64,000 nt of DNA, from NCBI GenBank assembly GCA_029964075.1, contig CM057148.1:32109916-32173915 (forward strand), read 5' to 3'. Below the pieces are notes generated by a model, which was given only the letters and a program-made list of their open reading frames with translations, was not told where the DNA came from and made no database searches. Position numbers and translations under genes: made by a program. Shown piece after piece: positions 23,388 to 34,499 of this stretch; the first letter of the stretch is position 1, and each line of letters begins with the position of its first letter. This DNA is from Patiria pectinifera. Its lineage: Eukaryota > Echinodermata > Asteroidea > Valvatida > Asterinidae.

Positions 23388-23590
23388 TTAATGTGAATGT
23401 TCCAACTTGTTAATGTTCACGTTCGATCTTGTCAAAGTACACCATTGATCATGCATGCTTGATGTCAACGTTGAACCTTGTTTTTTCGCAATATGAACCA
23501 TGTACCTTCGTGTTGTGAAAGTTTGACCTTGCATCTTGTTAATATCATTGTTGAACCGTCCTCCTTCGCAATGTGAATCATGCATTCTAA
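23388..23590. repeat. Degenerate minisatellite
   Basis: Units such as TTCGCAATATGAACCATG, TTCGCAATGTGAATCATG and GTTGAACCTTG recur between 23395 and 23585 with irregular spacing. Confidence 0.5.
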
Positions 23591-24052
23591 AAAGTTCGAA
23601 GTCCTTGTCAAGACCTATAGTTAGACAACCTGTTATGATGGAGTTTTAATCTGACAGCTGTTAGATTAACCTGGGTCTACCTTGTAGTGATTTTTATCAT
23701 GAATCAAGGCTCTCTGATTTATTTCGATGTATTCAATTCATGAGACTAATTAATTTCTTGACGGTATACTCTCCGTCAATTACAATAATGCAAAACAGTG
23801 TTCTGTGATCACGTTAAGAAGGCTTTTATCATAAGCCAGAAAACCAAACCGATATGAAACCAATGTTTACAAAAAAAATGCCTTATTATTCTAGAGCAAA
23901 AGCGAGTGTTTTGAGGGAATACTAAAGTACCACACTTTTGTTACGATATGCTTGCTTAACAAAACGATCCTTAAAGAGAAAGAAATGGAAACTTTCAAGT
24001 AGAATAAAGTGATTTTCTAACTGTTATCAATTATCTATTACTTGTATTGCAG

Positions 24053-24385
24053 AAGAGATCATTCATGATGTATTTGGCCAGTCTACAAGTTATGCAAGTG
24101 TACAGAGCGGGCTTTGGCACAGGGTTCCATGTACATCGCACCGCGAAGGTGACATCACGAGGGGTGTTATTTGGTACAAAGGAAATTCACTGGATGATCC
24201 TTCAAAACAACAACTTATTAGTCACTCAAATGGTGTAGACCATTCCTCGACCGACAGATATGCAACTTTATCAGGTTCCAGCCTCGTGATTAAAGGTGTC
24301 ATTGATTCAGATGAGGGGAGGTACCTTTGTCTCGTCTTAACAGATGACACTTTCATTACAGGAGAAAAAGTCCTGGAAGTTCTTG
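24053..24385 (+). CDS. Exon encoding Ig domain 1 (V-like)
   Basis: Acceptor CTTGTATTGCAG precedes and donor GTAAGT follows; phase 1 at both ends, 110 full codons. Ig landmarks are the first Cys in RVPCTSHREGD, the core Trp in GVIWYKGN, and DSDEGRYLCLV with the second Cys. The spacing of about 60 residues between the cysteines and the G-x-Y-x-C end fit a V-type or I-type Ig domain. It lies outside the cell in the predicted receptor. Confidence 0.8.
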
Positions 24386-27300
24386 GTAAGTTCAACAAAA
24401 TGTATACACCAACTTGACTCATTCATCAAGCAGATAAAATGATTTGCAAAAAAAAACACAACCAGCATTTAAAATGTCACTAAATTATGATGTAAAAAAA
24501 AACATCTTAATGTATGACAGACAGTTATTATACAGGGTGTGTAAAAAAAAAAGGAAACCCAACTTTGAAGAACCAGTATGGGCAGACGATATGTTTAATG
24601 GCTATAAAACTGGTATCATCCGTAAGCGTAATCTCTATGTTATTCAATGATACCGTGTTTAGGTTTTCTGAGTCATGCATCACTGAGCAACATTGTCTTG
24701 AAAACTGGATGGAAAAATGCAGTTGGTTCACTTTCATAAAAAAAAACCACTGGGCACGGTGTGCCTATTGTTACAGAAATGTCTGTGAAAAAGCTTGAAT
24801 GTTAATCCTCGGGAAAATGGCACTTTGTTTCGAGCGTGGCTTGGTCAAAACGAGAAATTCATGACAAACAATAAAATACAGTTTTGAAACCAACCAGACT
24901 TGGCTTTTTATGCACTTGTGTCTTCTTCTTGAATACTTATTCTCATGCACACCATGCCTATTGTGTTTGACATGAAAGTGAAACAACTGCATTTTTGCAA
25001 CAAAATCTCATGACAGTAGCGCTCAGTGATGCATACCCTGAAAATGTAAACAAGGTATCATTGAAAAGCATAGAGATTACGCTTTCAGATGATAGCAGTT
25101 TTATAGCCAGTAAGCATTTAGTCTGTCCATACTGGTTCTTCAAAGTTGTGTTTCCTTTTTATTGAAACACCCTGTACATGTTACTACATACGTGTAAGAC
25201 TGCTTTTTGACAGACTGCTTTAGTGTGTTGTCTTTGTATGTATTCAGGAGACTCTTTTCCAGCCAAAACCAAATACACATCGTCCACTGCTACATTGCAG
25301 CGAGAAGGCAGACAGACGCTACCGTGTCAGTGCGCACCGCTGATACCAAACGGAATATCCGTTGTATATTGGTCAACGGGAGAAAGCATAACTGAAGACA
25401 CAGAGATCATTGGTGCATGTTTTGCTAATGACGCTACCCTACAGCTCCGAAATGGCGTTGATTTCGTCATTAACAGCGACGCGTCACTTACAGTTAATTC
25501 TGTCAGTGCTTTACACGATGCACCGAGGTTCTGGTGTCATGTATTTCAGTCAGACGGATCACAGACCAATTGCTACATAGATGTCAACGTATCAGGTATT
25601 TTGTTTTCTTGCCGATGATTAAATATGAATATCATAATCAGACACTGCCTATTGTCCGCTGTCGATAGCTTTGTCATTCAATATGAACGTCATATTCACT
25701 CGCAATTTGAGCAAGAGTGTCTTAGTTCATTTGCCTGCACTTTATAATAAAAGATAGACATTAATTGTCTGACCTTTGTTTTATCCTTCATTGTCTTAAA
25801 TTAAAATGCCATAATCATTCCATAATCAACCGTTTGCTTTCCGTAGTCCCGTGCATCGCCAATTATTATGGACGTCATATTTTCGCGACTTGAACAAGAG
25901 CGTCTTATTCGATATGCCTGCACATGTACAATCAAAGTTAAACATTAATTGTCTCATCTTTGTTCACGTAATCCAGGTGATACTCCATTGCTTGGTCCTC
26001 TCATGGCATCAGAAGCATCATTCTACCTGCTGAAGGGAACGAGGCAGATGATTCCTTGTACAACTTGGAAACCTGGCAATGCAACATGTTTGGTGCAATG
26101 GTTTAAAGTTGATATCTCTAGCCACCATCTCCTTATCAATTACACGGTGTCCACCAGTACTGTTCATGCTGATCCATCGTTTGACCTTGCTCTTGACTTC
26201 GGTCTGGTAATCAAGTCCGTTGATGAGGATGACGGTTGGAACTACAGCTGCTCTACAATCCCTGAAGCCAATGAAGGACTTGTCCAAGTCCGTGTCATCG
26301 GTAATTGATCATTTATTTTTGTTGCGGGTAATTTTGTTCGCACGATCATGTAACTTTGGAGCATAACATTGTTTATATCTATGGCAATTCAATTATTCGA
26401 TTTAGTGTGCATTTTACCCTGTTCTTCTCTGTGTAAGTGTCAGTGTATTTGATTTTTGTCACTGTAAGAGACATATTTTCTGAAATCACTTTTAAATCAC
26501 TTGCTGTTATTGTTTTATAAACAGGAAATATATATTTCCGTTGGATGGAGGGAACGCCACTAAAGGAGACGTCATAACATTTGAATCTGAAAGCAAATTT
26601 ACACTGCACTGTCCAGCCATTGAAGGTGTACCTATAGGTAGCAGAACCACGTTGATTTGGTCATTTGGTGCTGTTGATGCACAACTGACCACTGTGGTTG
26701 GCAAGCTAGATCTACCAGCTGGCGCCAAATGGCTGTCTGACATAGACGGCCACACCTGCTTCGGCTTAACACTTGAAGGTTTTCTCCTTCTAATAAACTG
26801 CTCTCAAAATAATGCCCTCAGATTCTGGTGTCATGTGTTTCCCCATGGGGAAACGTTACGAAGATCCTACGTGGATGTCTTCGTGAAAGGTAAAATGTCC
26901 TGTTTGTGGTCGTAAGAACAGTTTTATAGTAAAAAAAAACATTTTACTTTGTCCAGGAAATGATAAATGCGGGAAGGGCGAAGTAAATAAAATTATAATC
27001 AATCAATTTCAATTTTCTAAATGAGGAAATTATCAGATGTTCACTGTCAGATATCCGTCGTGTATATTTGATATATTTTTCTTGAGATCCACTGTTCACA
27101 GGAACTCATATACACTCTCTTGAAGTATTTTCTGGGGGTGGTAGAATGTGGTATTTTGCTCACTGTAATAATTTCTCGTTTACTTTGACAGATTCCATCA
27201 AGCCTTCTAACACTGGTCTGATACCTGCACTTGTCTCTGTTTCCGCACTTGTCGTTGCTGTCACTGCGTGTTTGATATGGAAGCTACACAAACGAAAGCC

Positions 27301-30300
27301 ACCTCACGATCGGGAGCACGTTGTCTATCACCCAATTACTAAAACAGGTAAGTGGCGCTCAAGGATGCGCCCATTTTTTCGTGGGTGTTATCATTCAGTA
27401 TCAATTTTTTTATTGGACTTTACGCCATTCAATGTGCAGTATTGAATGTTATCTCTCTTTAAGGGTTTTTGTCACCAAAAATTAATGCACGAGGCATGCA
27501 AGTCTCTTAACGTCAGGTTTATGGGGCATTTTTTTTAATAAGGCAGTGCATGTACAAACGAGAGTACACATTTGGAAATTAGGAGGCTCAAAACGCAAGT
27601 CTCTTAACGTCAGGTTTATGGGGCATTTTTTTTAATAAGGCAGTGCATGTACAAACGAGAGTACACATTTGGAAATTAGGAGGCTCAAAAAAATTGGTTA
27701 AATTTACTAATTTAATATAATTTAATTGAACATTCTGGTTACTCAATTTTAAATTGGTATTCTATGTTTCTTAACAGAACCTGCCCTGAAGTTTAGCGTG
27801 TCCATTCTTGCTACGATGATCCGAGAGTTCGTGTCCGAGAAAATGAACAGACTGCCCCTCACGCCTTGGGGGACAGGTGATGACAGCTACGCAGCGATGG
27901 ATGATGTATACACACCACTGGAAATGTTCCTCAATGTATCTATTGCAGGTTGTAAAGCTAGATATGGAATAGAGTCGGAGTCTGAAATCTTTGATGACGG
28001 TATCTCTGAATTGTCGAGTTGTCATGTACTCCTTGAATGTAGATCAGGTTGTGGTAAAACTGCCTTCTTAAGCAAAATGGCATCTGATTGGTCACTGGAA
28101 AAGCCGCACGCAGTACTCGGTCAGAAAAAGATGGCATTTGTTTTGCCCGCGAAAATTCTTATAAAAGCTCGGAATGTTGGGCAAGCAGTTGTTCAATATA
28201 TGCTTAAAGGTGGCACGAAGCATTGGGCAAATTCGATCAATGAATACTGTTCAAACCACCCTGACGAAGTGGCCATTCTGGTTGATGGCTGCAATGACAC
28301 ACACGACATAGACAACGTCATGGAGATCATGACGGAACAAGATCTTTTGGGATGGGGTCAAATAGTGATAAGTGCTAGACATACAAGGTTGGTGGAAGAA
28401 ACAAGCAAACGTCATAAACTGCGCCACATAATGATTACTGGCTTTACGCAAGAAAGTACAAAGACGTACTTTGATAGCCACTGTGATGCATTCAATCGCG
28501 TTACAAACAAAAACCAGACTCAAAATATGGGCAAAAGTCATGACAAAACACAAGAACACAATGAACAAGATGATACAGAGTTAGAAAGTCATTGTGACAA
28601 AACGCAGAACGGCTGTGAAAATGAAATTCAAAGATCAAATTCACCCATTCATACCTACCTAGATGCTAATATTCTACACCCAAATGTGGCTCGTCTTCCT
28701 GTTATCATAACCACTCTTAGTCAGTTATCCCTTTGGTCTGATGGGTTGGTATTCCATGATAATCCGACTATGGGCGACTTGTTTAAGGTTGGTGAAATGT
28801 TTGTTTGAGAGAAGCAGTGATAGAGACGATGACGATACTAAAACACATAAGGCTTTGAACAAAAACATAGAATTAGATGATGTAACAGGCCTGTCAAAAT
28901 TACAGCTTGAAATATTGGAAAAGTTGGGAGATGTCATTCTGCCAAAAATGTTGGAAAATGAAAGCCCAGTGAAATTCTCTAAAGCAGATTTTGTGAATTC
29001 GTGTGATAACGGTCAGGCAATCTTAGACGTGGCAATTAAAATTGGTCTTGTCCGTTGTGAAGGAGATGCAGATGTGTACTTTGTCCTTGAAATACTTCGG
29101 GACTTCTGCGCTGGTCTTTCCTTGGCTCATACTGCTGAACAAGATGAAAACTGGATGGCTGAACTTCAGCACACTGATTTGATGAGTGCAGCTGACACGT
29201 TTTCAAATGTGTATGCTTTTGCATGTAGGAAGAGTCAAACGGTTTCCAGCGGACTTGTGCAAAAGATGGCACAGTGCAACAATAGAAAAACAACCAATGT
29301 CATTCATATGCAAAAACTGATCCAGTTTTGTTTATTGCTGAATTTTGAAGGAAAGTGCAAAGGTTCACTGAATGCCAAGTTTGCAGGCCTCTATGAGGGA
29401 GGGGAAGTTCGTCTCGGAGGGCGTTTCTGGTCACACCATAAGAATGCTGTCGTATTTGTTGGAGCATGCAGACAAACCGGTAGAAGGCGTTGCTTTGTGT
29501 GATAAATCTGTTGAGTTGTTGCGACTTGAGAAAGATGACTGGGGAGAGTTTCGGGAATACTTTGAGTATTTTTTCCCATTGAATCTTGAAGAGGACAGCC
29601 GGGAAACTGAAGAGATGCAGAGGTGTTCAGAAAATGGGACACTGGCAAAGTTGCGGGAGAGAGTAGAGTCCAGAAATAAAGACATGCCTCGGTTTTCTCC
29701 AGACCAGTCAGATATCAGGGTCCTTCATGCCGTGCAGTCGTTGGGTCTTTATGAGCTTCTGGAGTGTCAGGCAGGTAAACTTCACAAACTGGGGGCAAAG
29801 GAACCGTTTCCTGCAAACAAGCCTGATCAAACTGCACAGTGGTCGTCAAGGTTTCAGGGGTCGGGTTCTGGAATTCAAGGTTCGGTTTCTAGTGAAAGCC
29901 ACAAATCAATTGCACCATGCGAATTAGTTCGATGTCTGTCGTATCTGTCAAAGCTTGAAAACCTCGTTCTTGTGGGGACAATTTTCAGTTCGAATGATAT
30001 TTGCAACTTTACACATAAACCTGGAAATGTCCCAAAGTTGAAAAAGCTAGATCTTCGTCTGAATAAGCAGTTTGATGATAATGCGTTCTGCGCAATTGCA
30101 GAATCACTCGAGGAATGCTGGAGAAAAAGCTTAAGTATCATGGCAGACCTCCGATTGTCTTTGTATAAAGTAACCCGTAAAGGGTTTACTAGAGTCAAAA
30201 AGAACACCGAAGGTGATGGAGGCATCGGTTGGCATGAAATACAAACTCTCTATCTACTGCATGGTGACATTCCATACGAATTCTGTGACTTCCTCGAACA

Positions 30301-30418
30301 AACCCTGAAAACGAAAATACTACTCTCGGTTAAAAAAGATAGACAACCGTATGCTGAAATACTATATGGTAATGGAACAAAAACGCTAAAGCCTCCTTTT
30401 TGTGGACTAAAACTTTGA
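24053..30418 (+). CDS. Ig-Ig-Ig-Ig-TM-NACHT-LRR receptor gene (partial at 5' end, frame-broken)
   Basis: Six exons are supported: 24053-24385, 25248-25595, 25977-26300, 26525 or 26551 to 26889, 27192-27347 and 27778-30418. The first four each encode one immunoglobulin domain, the fifth a membrane helix, and the last a NACHT NTPase with leucine-rich repeats. Every internal boundary is phase 1, as in exon-shuffled Ig genes, with one uncertainty at exon 4. The predicted product is a type I membrane protein whose Ig domains face outward and whose NLR-type STAND ATPase lies in the cytosol. Typical animal NLRs are soluble and carry CARD, Death or Pyrin domains, so this arrangement is unusual. The signal-peptide exon was not found. 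It should end in phase 1 and may lie upstream of 24 kb, beyond the retroelements. Two frame breaks in the last exon (near 28788 and 29395) mean the gene is either a pseudogene or affected by assembly errors. No ligand can be inferred. Confidence 0.7.
24533..25174. mobile_element. Tc1/mariner-like MITE in the Ig1-Ig2 intron
   Basis: CAGGGTGT at 24533 and ACACCCTG ending at 25174 are flanked by TA (24531-24532, 25175-25176). The inverted ends extend for more than 200 bp, for example AACTTTGAAGAACCAGTATG against its complement near 25130-25149, which makes it a long foldback. TA duplication fits Tc1/mariner (IS630) elements. No transposase is left. Confidence 0.75.
25248..25595 (+). CDS. Exon encoding Ig domain 2
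   Basis: Acceptor GTATGTATTCAG, donor GTATTT, phase 1 at both ends, 115 full codons. Landmarks are TLPCQCAPLIPNG, VVYWSTGES and DAPRFWCHVFQSDG, giving the Cys-Trp-Cys core. The end YIDVNVSG is a G-strand. The RFWCHVF block recurs in domain 4. Confidence 0.8.
25977..26300 (+). CDS. Exon encoding Ig domain 3
   Basis: Acceptor CGTAATCCAG, donor GTAATT, phase 1 at both ends, 107 full codons. Landmarks are QMIPCTTWKPG, CLVQWFKVD and DEDDGWNYSCST. Possible N-glycosylation sites are NAT, NYT and NYS. It resembles domain 1 more than domains 2 or 4. Confidence 0.8.
26525..26889 (+). CDS. Exon encoding Ig domain 4; acceptor uncertain
   Basis: Landmarks are FTLHCPAIEG, TLIWSFGAV and NALRFWCHVFPHGE; the exon ends in phase 1 at donor GTAAAA. 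The best acceptor by context (TTGTTTTATAAACAG, exon from 26525) leaves the domain one base out of step with the exon before it. A weaker acceptor at 26550 (GGATGGAG, exon from 26551) restores phase 1 and costs only a few residues. Either the weaker site is used or a one-base indel is present. Confidence 0.7.
27192..27347 (+). CDS. Exon encoding the transmembrane segment
   Basis: Acceptor TTTACTTTGACAG, donor GTAAGT, phase 1 at both ends, 51 full codons. A Pro/Ser stalk is followed by ALVSVSALVVAVTACLIW, a single membrane helix, and then by the basic stop-transfer KLHKRKPPHDR. This orients the Ig domains outside and the next exon inside. Confidence 0.8.
27498..27690 (+). repeat. 97-bp tandem duplication in the last intron
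   Basis: GCAAGTCTCTTAACGTCAGG ... AGGAGGCTCAAAA begins at 27498 and again at 27595 with no difference that I can see. Identity this high points to a very recent duplication or an assembly artefact. Confidence 0.85.
27778..30418 (+). CDS. Large exon encoding NACHT ATPase and LRR region (two frame breaks)
   Basis: Acceptor TGTTTCTTAACAG; the exon enters in phase 1. The pre-NACHT part has NRLPLTPWGTGDDSYAAMDD and VYTPLEMFLNV, as in many invertebrate NLRs. Walker A is CRSGCGKTAF (28038-28067), with C where the first G of GxxGxGKT is usual. Walker B is VAILVDGCND (28269-28298), and IVISARHTRL is the sensor-like strand. The winged-helix side includes ARLPVIITTLSQLSLWSDG. The first frame stops at TGA 28806-28808, but homology continues one frame over (CLFERSSDRDDDDTK, open from 28741 to 29502). 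It then shifts again to the frame 29372-30418, which holds GHTIRMLSYLLEHADKPVEG and LRR-like LENLVLVGTIFSSNDI and LKKLDLRLNKQFDDN. Both shifts lie in or beside runs of G. One large NACHT exon is normal for NLR genes. Confidence 0.8.
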
Positions 30419-30419
30419 T

Positions 30420-30652
30420 TTAAAAATTCAAAATTTTTAAAGCGCTTGCTAATTAAGAATGACACATTTGTTTGAAATGGATTGTTTGGCAAAAGGTTCA
30501 CGAAATTTAAACTGATTCATCGACGTTTTTATTTTGTTAAAGAATATCAGACATTACAAAACCTTTGCTTTACAACATTAAGTTTTTTAATGAGCTTGGT
30601 TTAAATAATGAAAAATGTGTTGGAAGTGGATCGTTTGGCAAAATCTTGATGG
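30420..30652 (+). other. Two related kinase-glycine-loop-like exon sequences
   Basis: The better copy, 30551-30651, lies between AG and the donor GTATGT. It enters in phase 1 and reads LNNEKCVGSGSFGKILM, a match to the protein-kinase glycine-rich loop (GxGxFGxV/I). A decayed copy lies about 150 bp upstream (near 30444-30497); 22 of 25 bases around GGATTGTTTGGCAAAA agree. It starts just after the NACHT stop codon. No further kinase exon was found downstream to 31.5 kb. It could be the start of another receptor gene, an alternative 3' exon, or chance in a duplicated fragment. Confidence 0.35.
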
Positions 30653-30659
30653 TATGTAT

Positions 30660-31639
30660 ATTTTGTTATAACGTGTTTACATAAAGATGCGTACTATAAA
30701 TGTTAGCTTTTTTCTGAAAGGCATAACGTAGAGTAAAAGAGAAGTTTCTCATATGACCCCAGTTCATTAACGAGAAATATATTACTTGCCTGCAGTGTCG
30801 TACCTTTAGGGTTAACTGGTGGCGCCTGGAGGTGCATCAATTTTGTTCAGGGGTGAACTGAAAGCAAATCAATAGCAGTTTGTTTTATAGGTTTTTTTTT
30901 AGATATCACCTCCGAAGTAAAATTTGATATAGCTTTAATCCTTTTTATATGAAAAACAACAGGGATTTGCATGAAAAAAACGGCGCACTCCTGTTGTTAC
31001 CAAAAAATGAAACAGCTTGATTTTTCTGTAGTGGTTTCCAGAGAAACAATGCACTAACGTATCCAGATCCATTACCTTGGCCCTTTGTGGATGGATGGCC
31101 AGCACTGCTCCCGAGGACAGCTCCCGAGGACAGCTATTGCGGCGGTGGCTTTTAATCTGAGCATTGATGAGATGTTCCGTTCATATGAGACTGAATTTGG
31201 TGGAAGAATTAGAGAAGTATTACTGAACTAACATAGGTCATACAAGACATATTATGTGAAGGGGCTTACGAGCTATTTGTTATATGAATTCCATCTGATG
31301 TTTAAGACTGTGCGGGTCTCTCTGCCCGACGCAGATCAACACCAGCAAATGTTATTGTCAGTTGGTCGGAATCCGAGTACTTAAAGAGTTACGTGGAACC
31401 AGGGCTGCTGCTGATTTCGTTTTATAACAACCCCCTGAGCTTATCATAGGATCGTACAACGTAGTTATCTGGTGGAAATAACTGAGGGCAAAGTATCCGG
31501 CAGGACATGTCACCATATATACGGGTGTCACTTATGCGTGGCTGGCATCGTTTTCATATTTCAAATGTTCCACTGAAAAATATCCTATCACACGCATGGG
31601 AGACTTGAACATATTCATTGTTTTCAGTGTACAGGAGAA
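30660..31639. other. No recognised gene
   Basis: Unassigned sequence between the kinase-like fragment and the hAT relic. A tandem CTCCCGAGGACAG doublet is present near 31110-31135. Confidence 0.45.
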
Positions 31640-32200
31640 AGAATGACACTTGACATTATCCACGATGACAAAACCTATTTTGTGGAGGATGCAGTTGATA
31701 TACACTGCTTGTGGGGCGACGTATTCTTTAAACAGCTCCTGTACACCCTGATTAGCGCCGAACAGCTGTAAATCCGCCCTGACACTCTTTCGAGTTCATT
31801 CCACATTTCCTCGGCACATCAACCATCCTGTCTTTCACATAATGGTATTCATCTCTTGCACTCTCGAACATACAAGGAATTCTTAATAGATGCATTTCAG
31901 ATTCTCACATCCAAGAGATGTTCTCTGTTGATTACGTCTTTCGATTCGTCTACCATGAAGGAGAACTGTTTCGAGTGTGCCAAATCGTGACCTATATTTC
32001 TTCTCGAACCATCTTGGCCATGAGTTGAAAATTTCATTTTGGATTTTAGGGCCAAGATACTTCACACCTTGAAGAACTCCCAACTGGTTTCTTTTTACCT
32101 CATCCTGTTCATCGAGAAGTGCTAGAATTTTAACAAAGTTAATGACCTCCGTTGCAACATTCCACCTGTTCCCTGTGTCCACGCTGCCCAATTGACTAGC
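31640..32200 (-). pseudogene. hAT transposase relic (DUF4371/ZMYM1-like)
   Basis: The frame 32191-31883 reads SVDTGNRWNVATEVINFVK, LALLDEQDEVKRNQ and VKYLGPKIQNEIFNSW. This follows the N-terminal pattern of TTF-type hAT transposases (NRGNF...LLAxxDxVLxxHL...AKYxSPxIQNEII). Further along, with stops between, VQELFKEYVAPQAVYINCIL and HKIGFVIVDNVK match the ...VHCxxHxLNLVIxD block. It is clearly broken. Confidence 0.6.
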
Positions 32201-34484
32201 AGTATGACGGAGACCTGGGCAATCTCCTTAAGGTGTCTGGGTTTTCTGTTAATACTTCTGATGGGCCAACACGAAGGCAACATGGTTGTATCAATTGTTT
32301 TCGTGCACAGTACACTCCGTTGTGGTATTCACTTTTCCTTACGCTGTTTAAGTGTAAAGTGCCGTAATAAAGGGATGTACATAATAACATGAATTAAAAT
32401 CACGCAAATAATTATGCCCACACTGTCGGGCTCCAAAATATCGCAAACCGCTATTATTGTATATATTTCCCGTATTTTAACAATTATGTATTGTACACTG
32501 CAATGAAACGAATGATACGTGAATAGAGACAGTTGAGGGCTTGGCAAAAATCGTTTGCGCGTGACTAGGAATATCATGTCTTGTTGGTTATTATTATTAT
32601 ACATCTGTTGTTGGTTGTTATTATTACATATTTCTTCTTCTTTTTGGCCAGGCATTTACAAACATTTACCGAGACGTTATTCCGAAACTATTGTACCTGT
32701 TTTAGGTATTTGTGACTTATTATGGCATTTTGGATATTACAAAGGAACAATAATTATACAAGCTTATTTCCGGTAAAACTATGCGTAGAGTGGTACATTC
32801 ATAAACTTGACACACAAAAAATAGAGAAAGTTATAATGGTTATTCCGCCATTGCTAACTGGTTATTCAGCGGTAAACCTAGTGATGAGTAGTGAGGATGT
32901 GAAGACTTTTCTCACTGGTGTTTTTTATCTTTTTCATATCAGAGTAGCTATTATTTTCTTACTAAATTCTAAATACGTAATTGCATCGGTTTGTTGCCCG
33001 TTTTAAGCCACGTTTTTACACATACATATGCTAATATCTGTGACATGTTTGGCATATTGTCAGAGAAGCTGCAAGAATTGGGGTTCAATTCGATACCCTG
33101 GATGGATATATACTTTATCTAATTTATCAGAAAGTGTCTGATATTTCTCGCTTTTTTGCAATTTTTACTTCATGGTATTTACGGACTTTCAGAAAATTTC
33201 GTTCTGTGAGAAAATAAACAAGCTTAAGTTAATATAAGCAAGACAAGTCAAGCTTATATAAGCTGATCCTGGAGCTCACAAGTATACTTAGTTTATTCAA
33301 ATATGTCGTAGGCTAATCAGTAGTAGTAAGGTGTAAATGTATATATATATAACGTAAACCGTCACCATTGGCATTGTGAATCGACTTATTTCCGATGCAT
33401 GTATCTTAAAAGAACATGAAACAAGTAGTGCCAGACTAAAGCACGTGGTGCTGATGCTATAAACAAACAAAGAGGCAAGCCTCGTATAGCAAGTTACAGT
33501 CAGTGAGATGTTTAACCAGTCTTATTCACAATTGAGTCAGGCAGTCAGTCACTTAGTCGGACATTCAGTCAGAGACAAAGATACTTGGGCTGCGCCGCTT
33601 TGGGGCCAGCGAAAATAGGGTACAATTACAATTTTAATATTTCACCCTGTACCTATACCTGCCTGGGTATTTAAGATCAATTGTGAAGTAATGTTATATC
33701 AAAAGGGGGCAATTTTGCTGTATTCGTTTGAAATCAAGTAAAGATCCTTTGCCCTGTAAAGAAAAGTTGATAACAATATACATGAGTAGCAATAAACTTA
33801 ATGTAACTGAAGTAAATTGAAACTCAACTTTTCATCACACACATACGAATTATAAAGCACTGTGATAAGAACTCCTGGCAAATAAAAGGATACCATTGGA
33901 GTTAAAGGATTTCTTCTTTCAGTAAGCAGATTGATGGCAAAGAATATATGTGAAGAAACTTTGAAAATAGGCAGATTGTTAATAACCGATTTTTTTTTGT
34001 TTTATTCAAATTATCTACCGAGCAATATATCTTATGACTAACCACTTAATATACAAATGAATAAAGAATATTCGACCCTTACAATGTCAATGATTATCTT
34101 GCCGTTTCCTTCCGAAGCTGGATTTTGAACCTATATAGCAATGCAAACAATAAATGCGGTCTATTTAAACAACGAAATGCAATAGGCCTACTGTTCTATG
34201 GAAATCTATTTTTACATCAACAAAAGTCCAACTTTACAGGTAAAGTAAACTGGAACACACATTTTCTGTCGTGCTTTTTGAAAAGCATATATCAGGAAAG
34301 TAATCCGTAATTGATCGAACATAAAGAATTTTGCTCACGGAGACATTCTTAACTATTGTCTTTCGCGTGAAGATGTGTACCGACAATAATAGCCTCAAGT
34401 GGCCCTTTCTCCTTTGCTACGGATGCTGACGAACAGTGCCACCGTGCGTTTGAAAGTCCTGTCTTGTTTTGGGCCAAATTATGT
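32201..34484. other. AT-rich region without a supported gene
   Basis: It contains short microsatellites (TATATATATA near 33341, TTATTATTAT near 32589) and CAGTCAG-type short repeats near 33500-33580. Short ORFs here show no motifs. Confidence 0.5.
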
Positions 34485-34499
34485 TTCCTGAACTACCAT

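Noticed and set aside
25600-25976. An additional Ig exon between domains 2 and 3
   Set aside because: The repeated ATTAATTGTCT and TATTCACTCGCAATTTGAGC / TATTTTCGCGACTTGAACAA blocks are intron repeats. No Cys-Trp-Cys frame is present.
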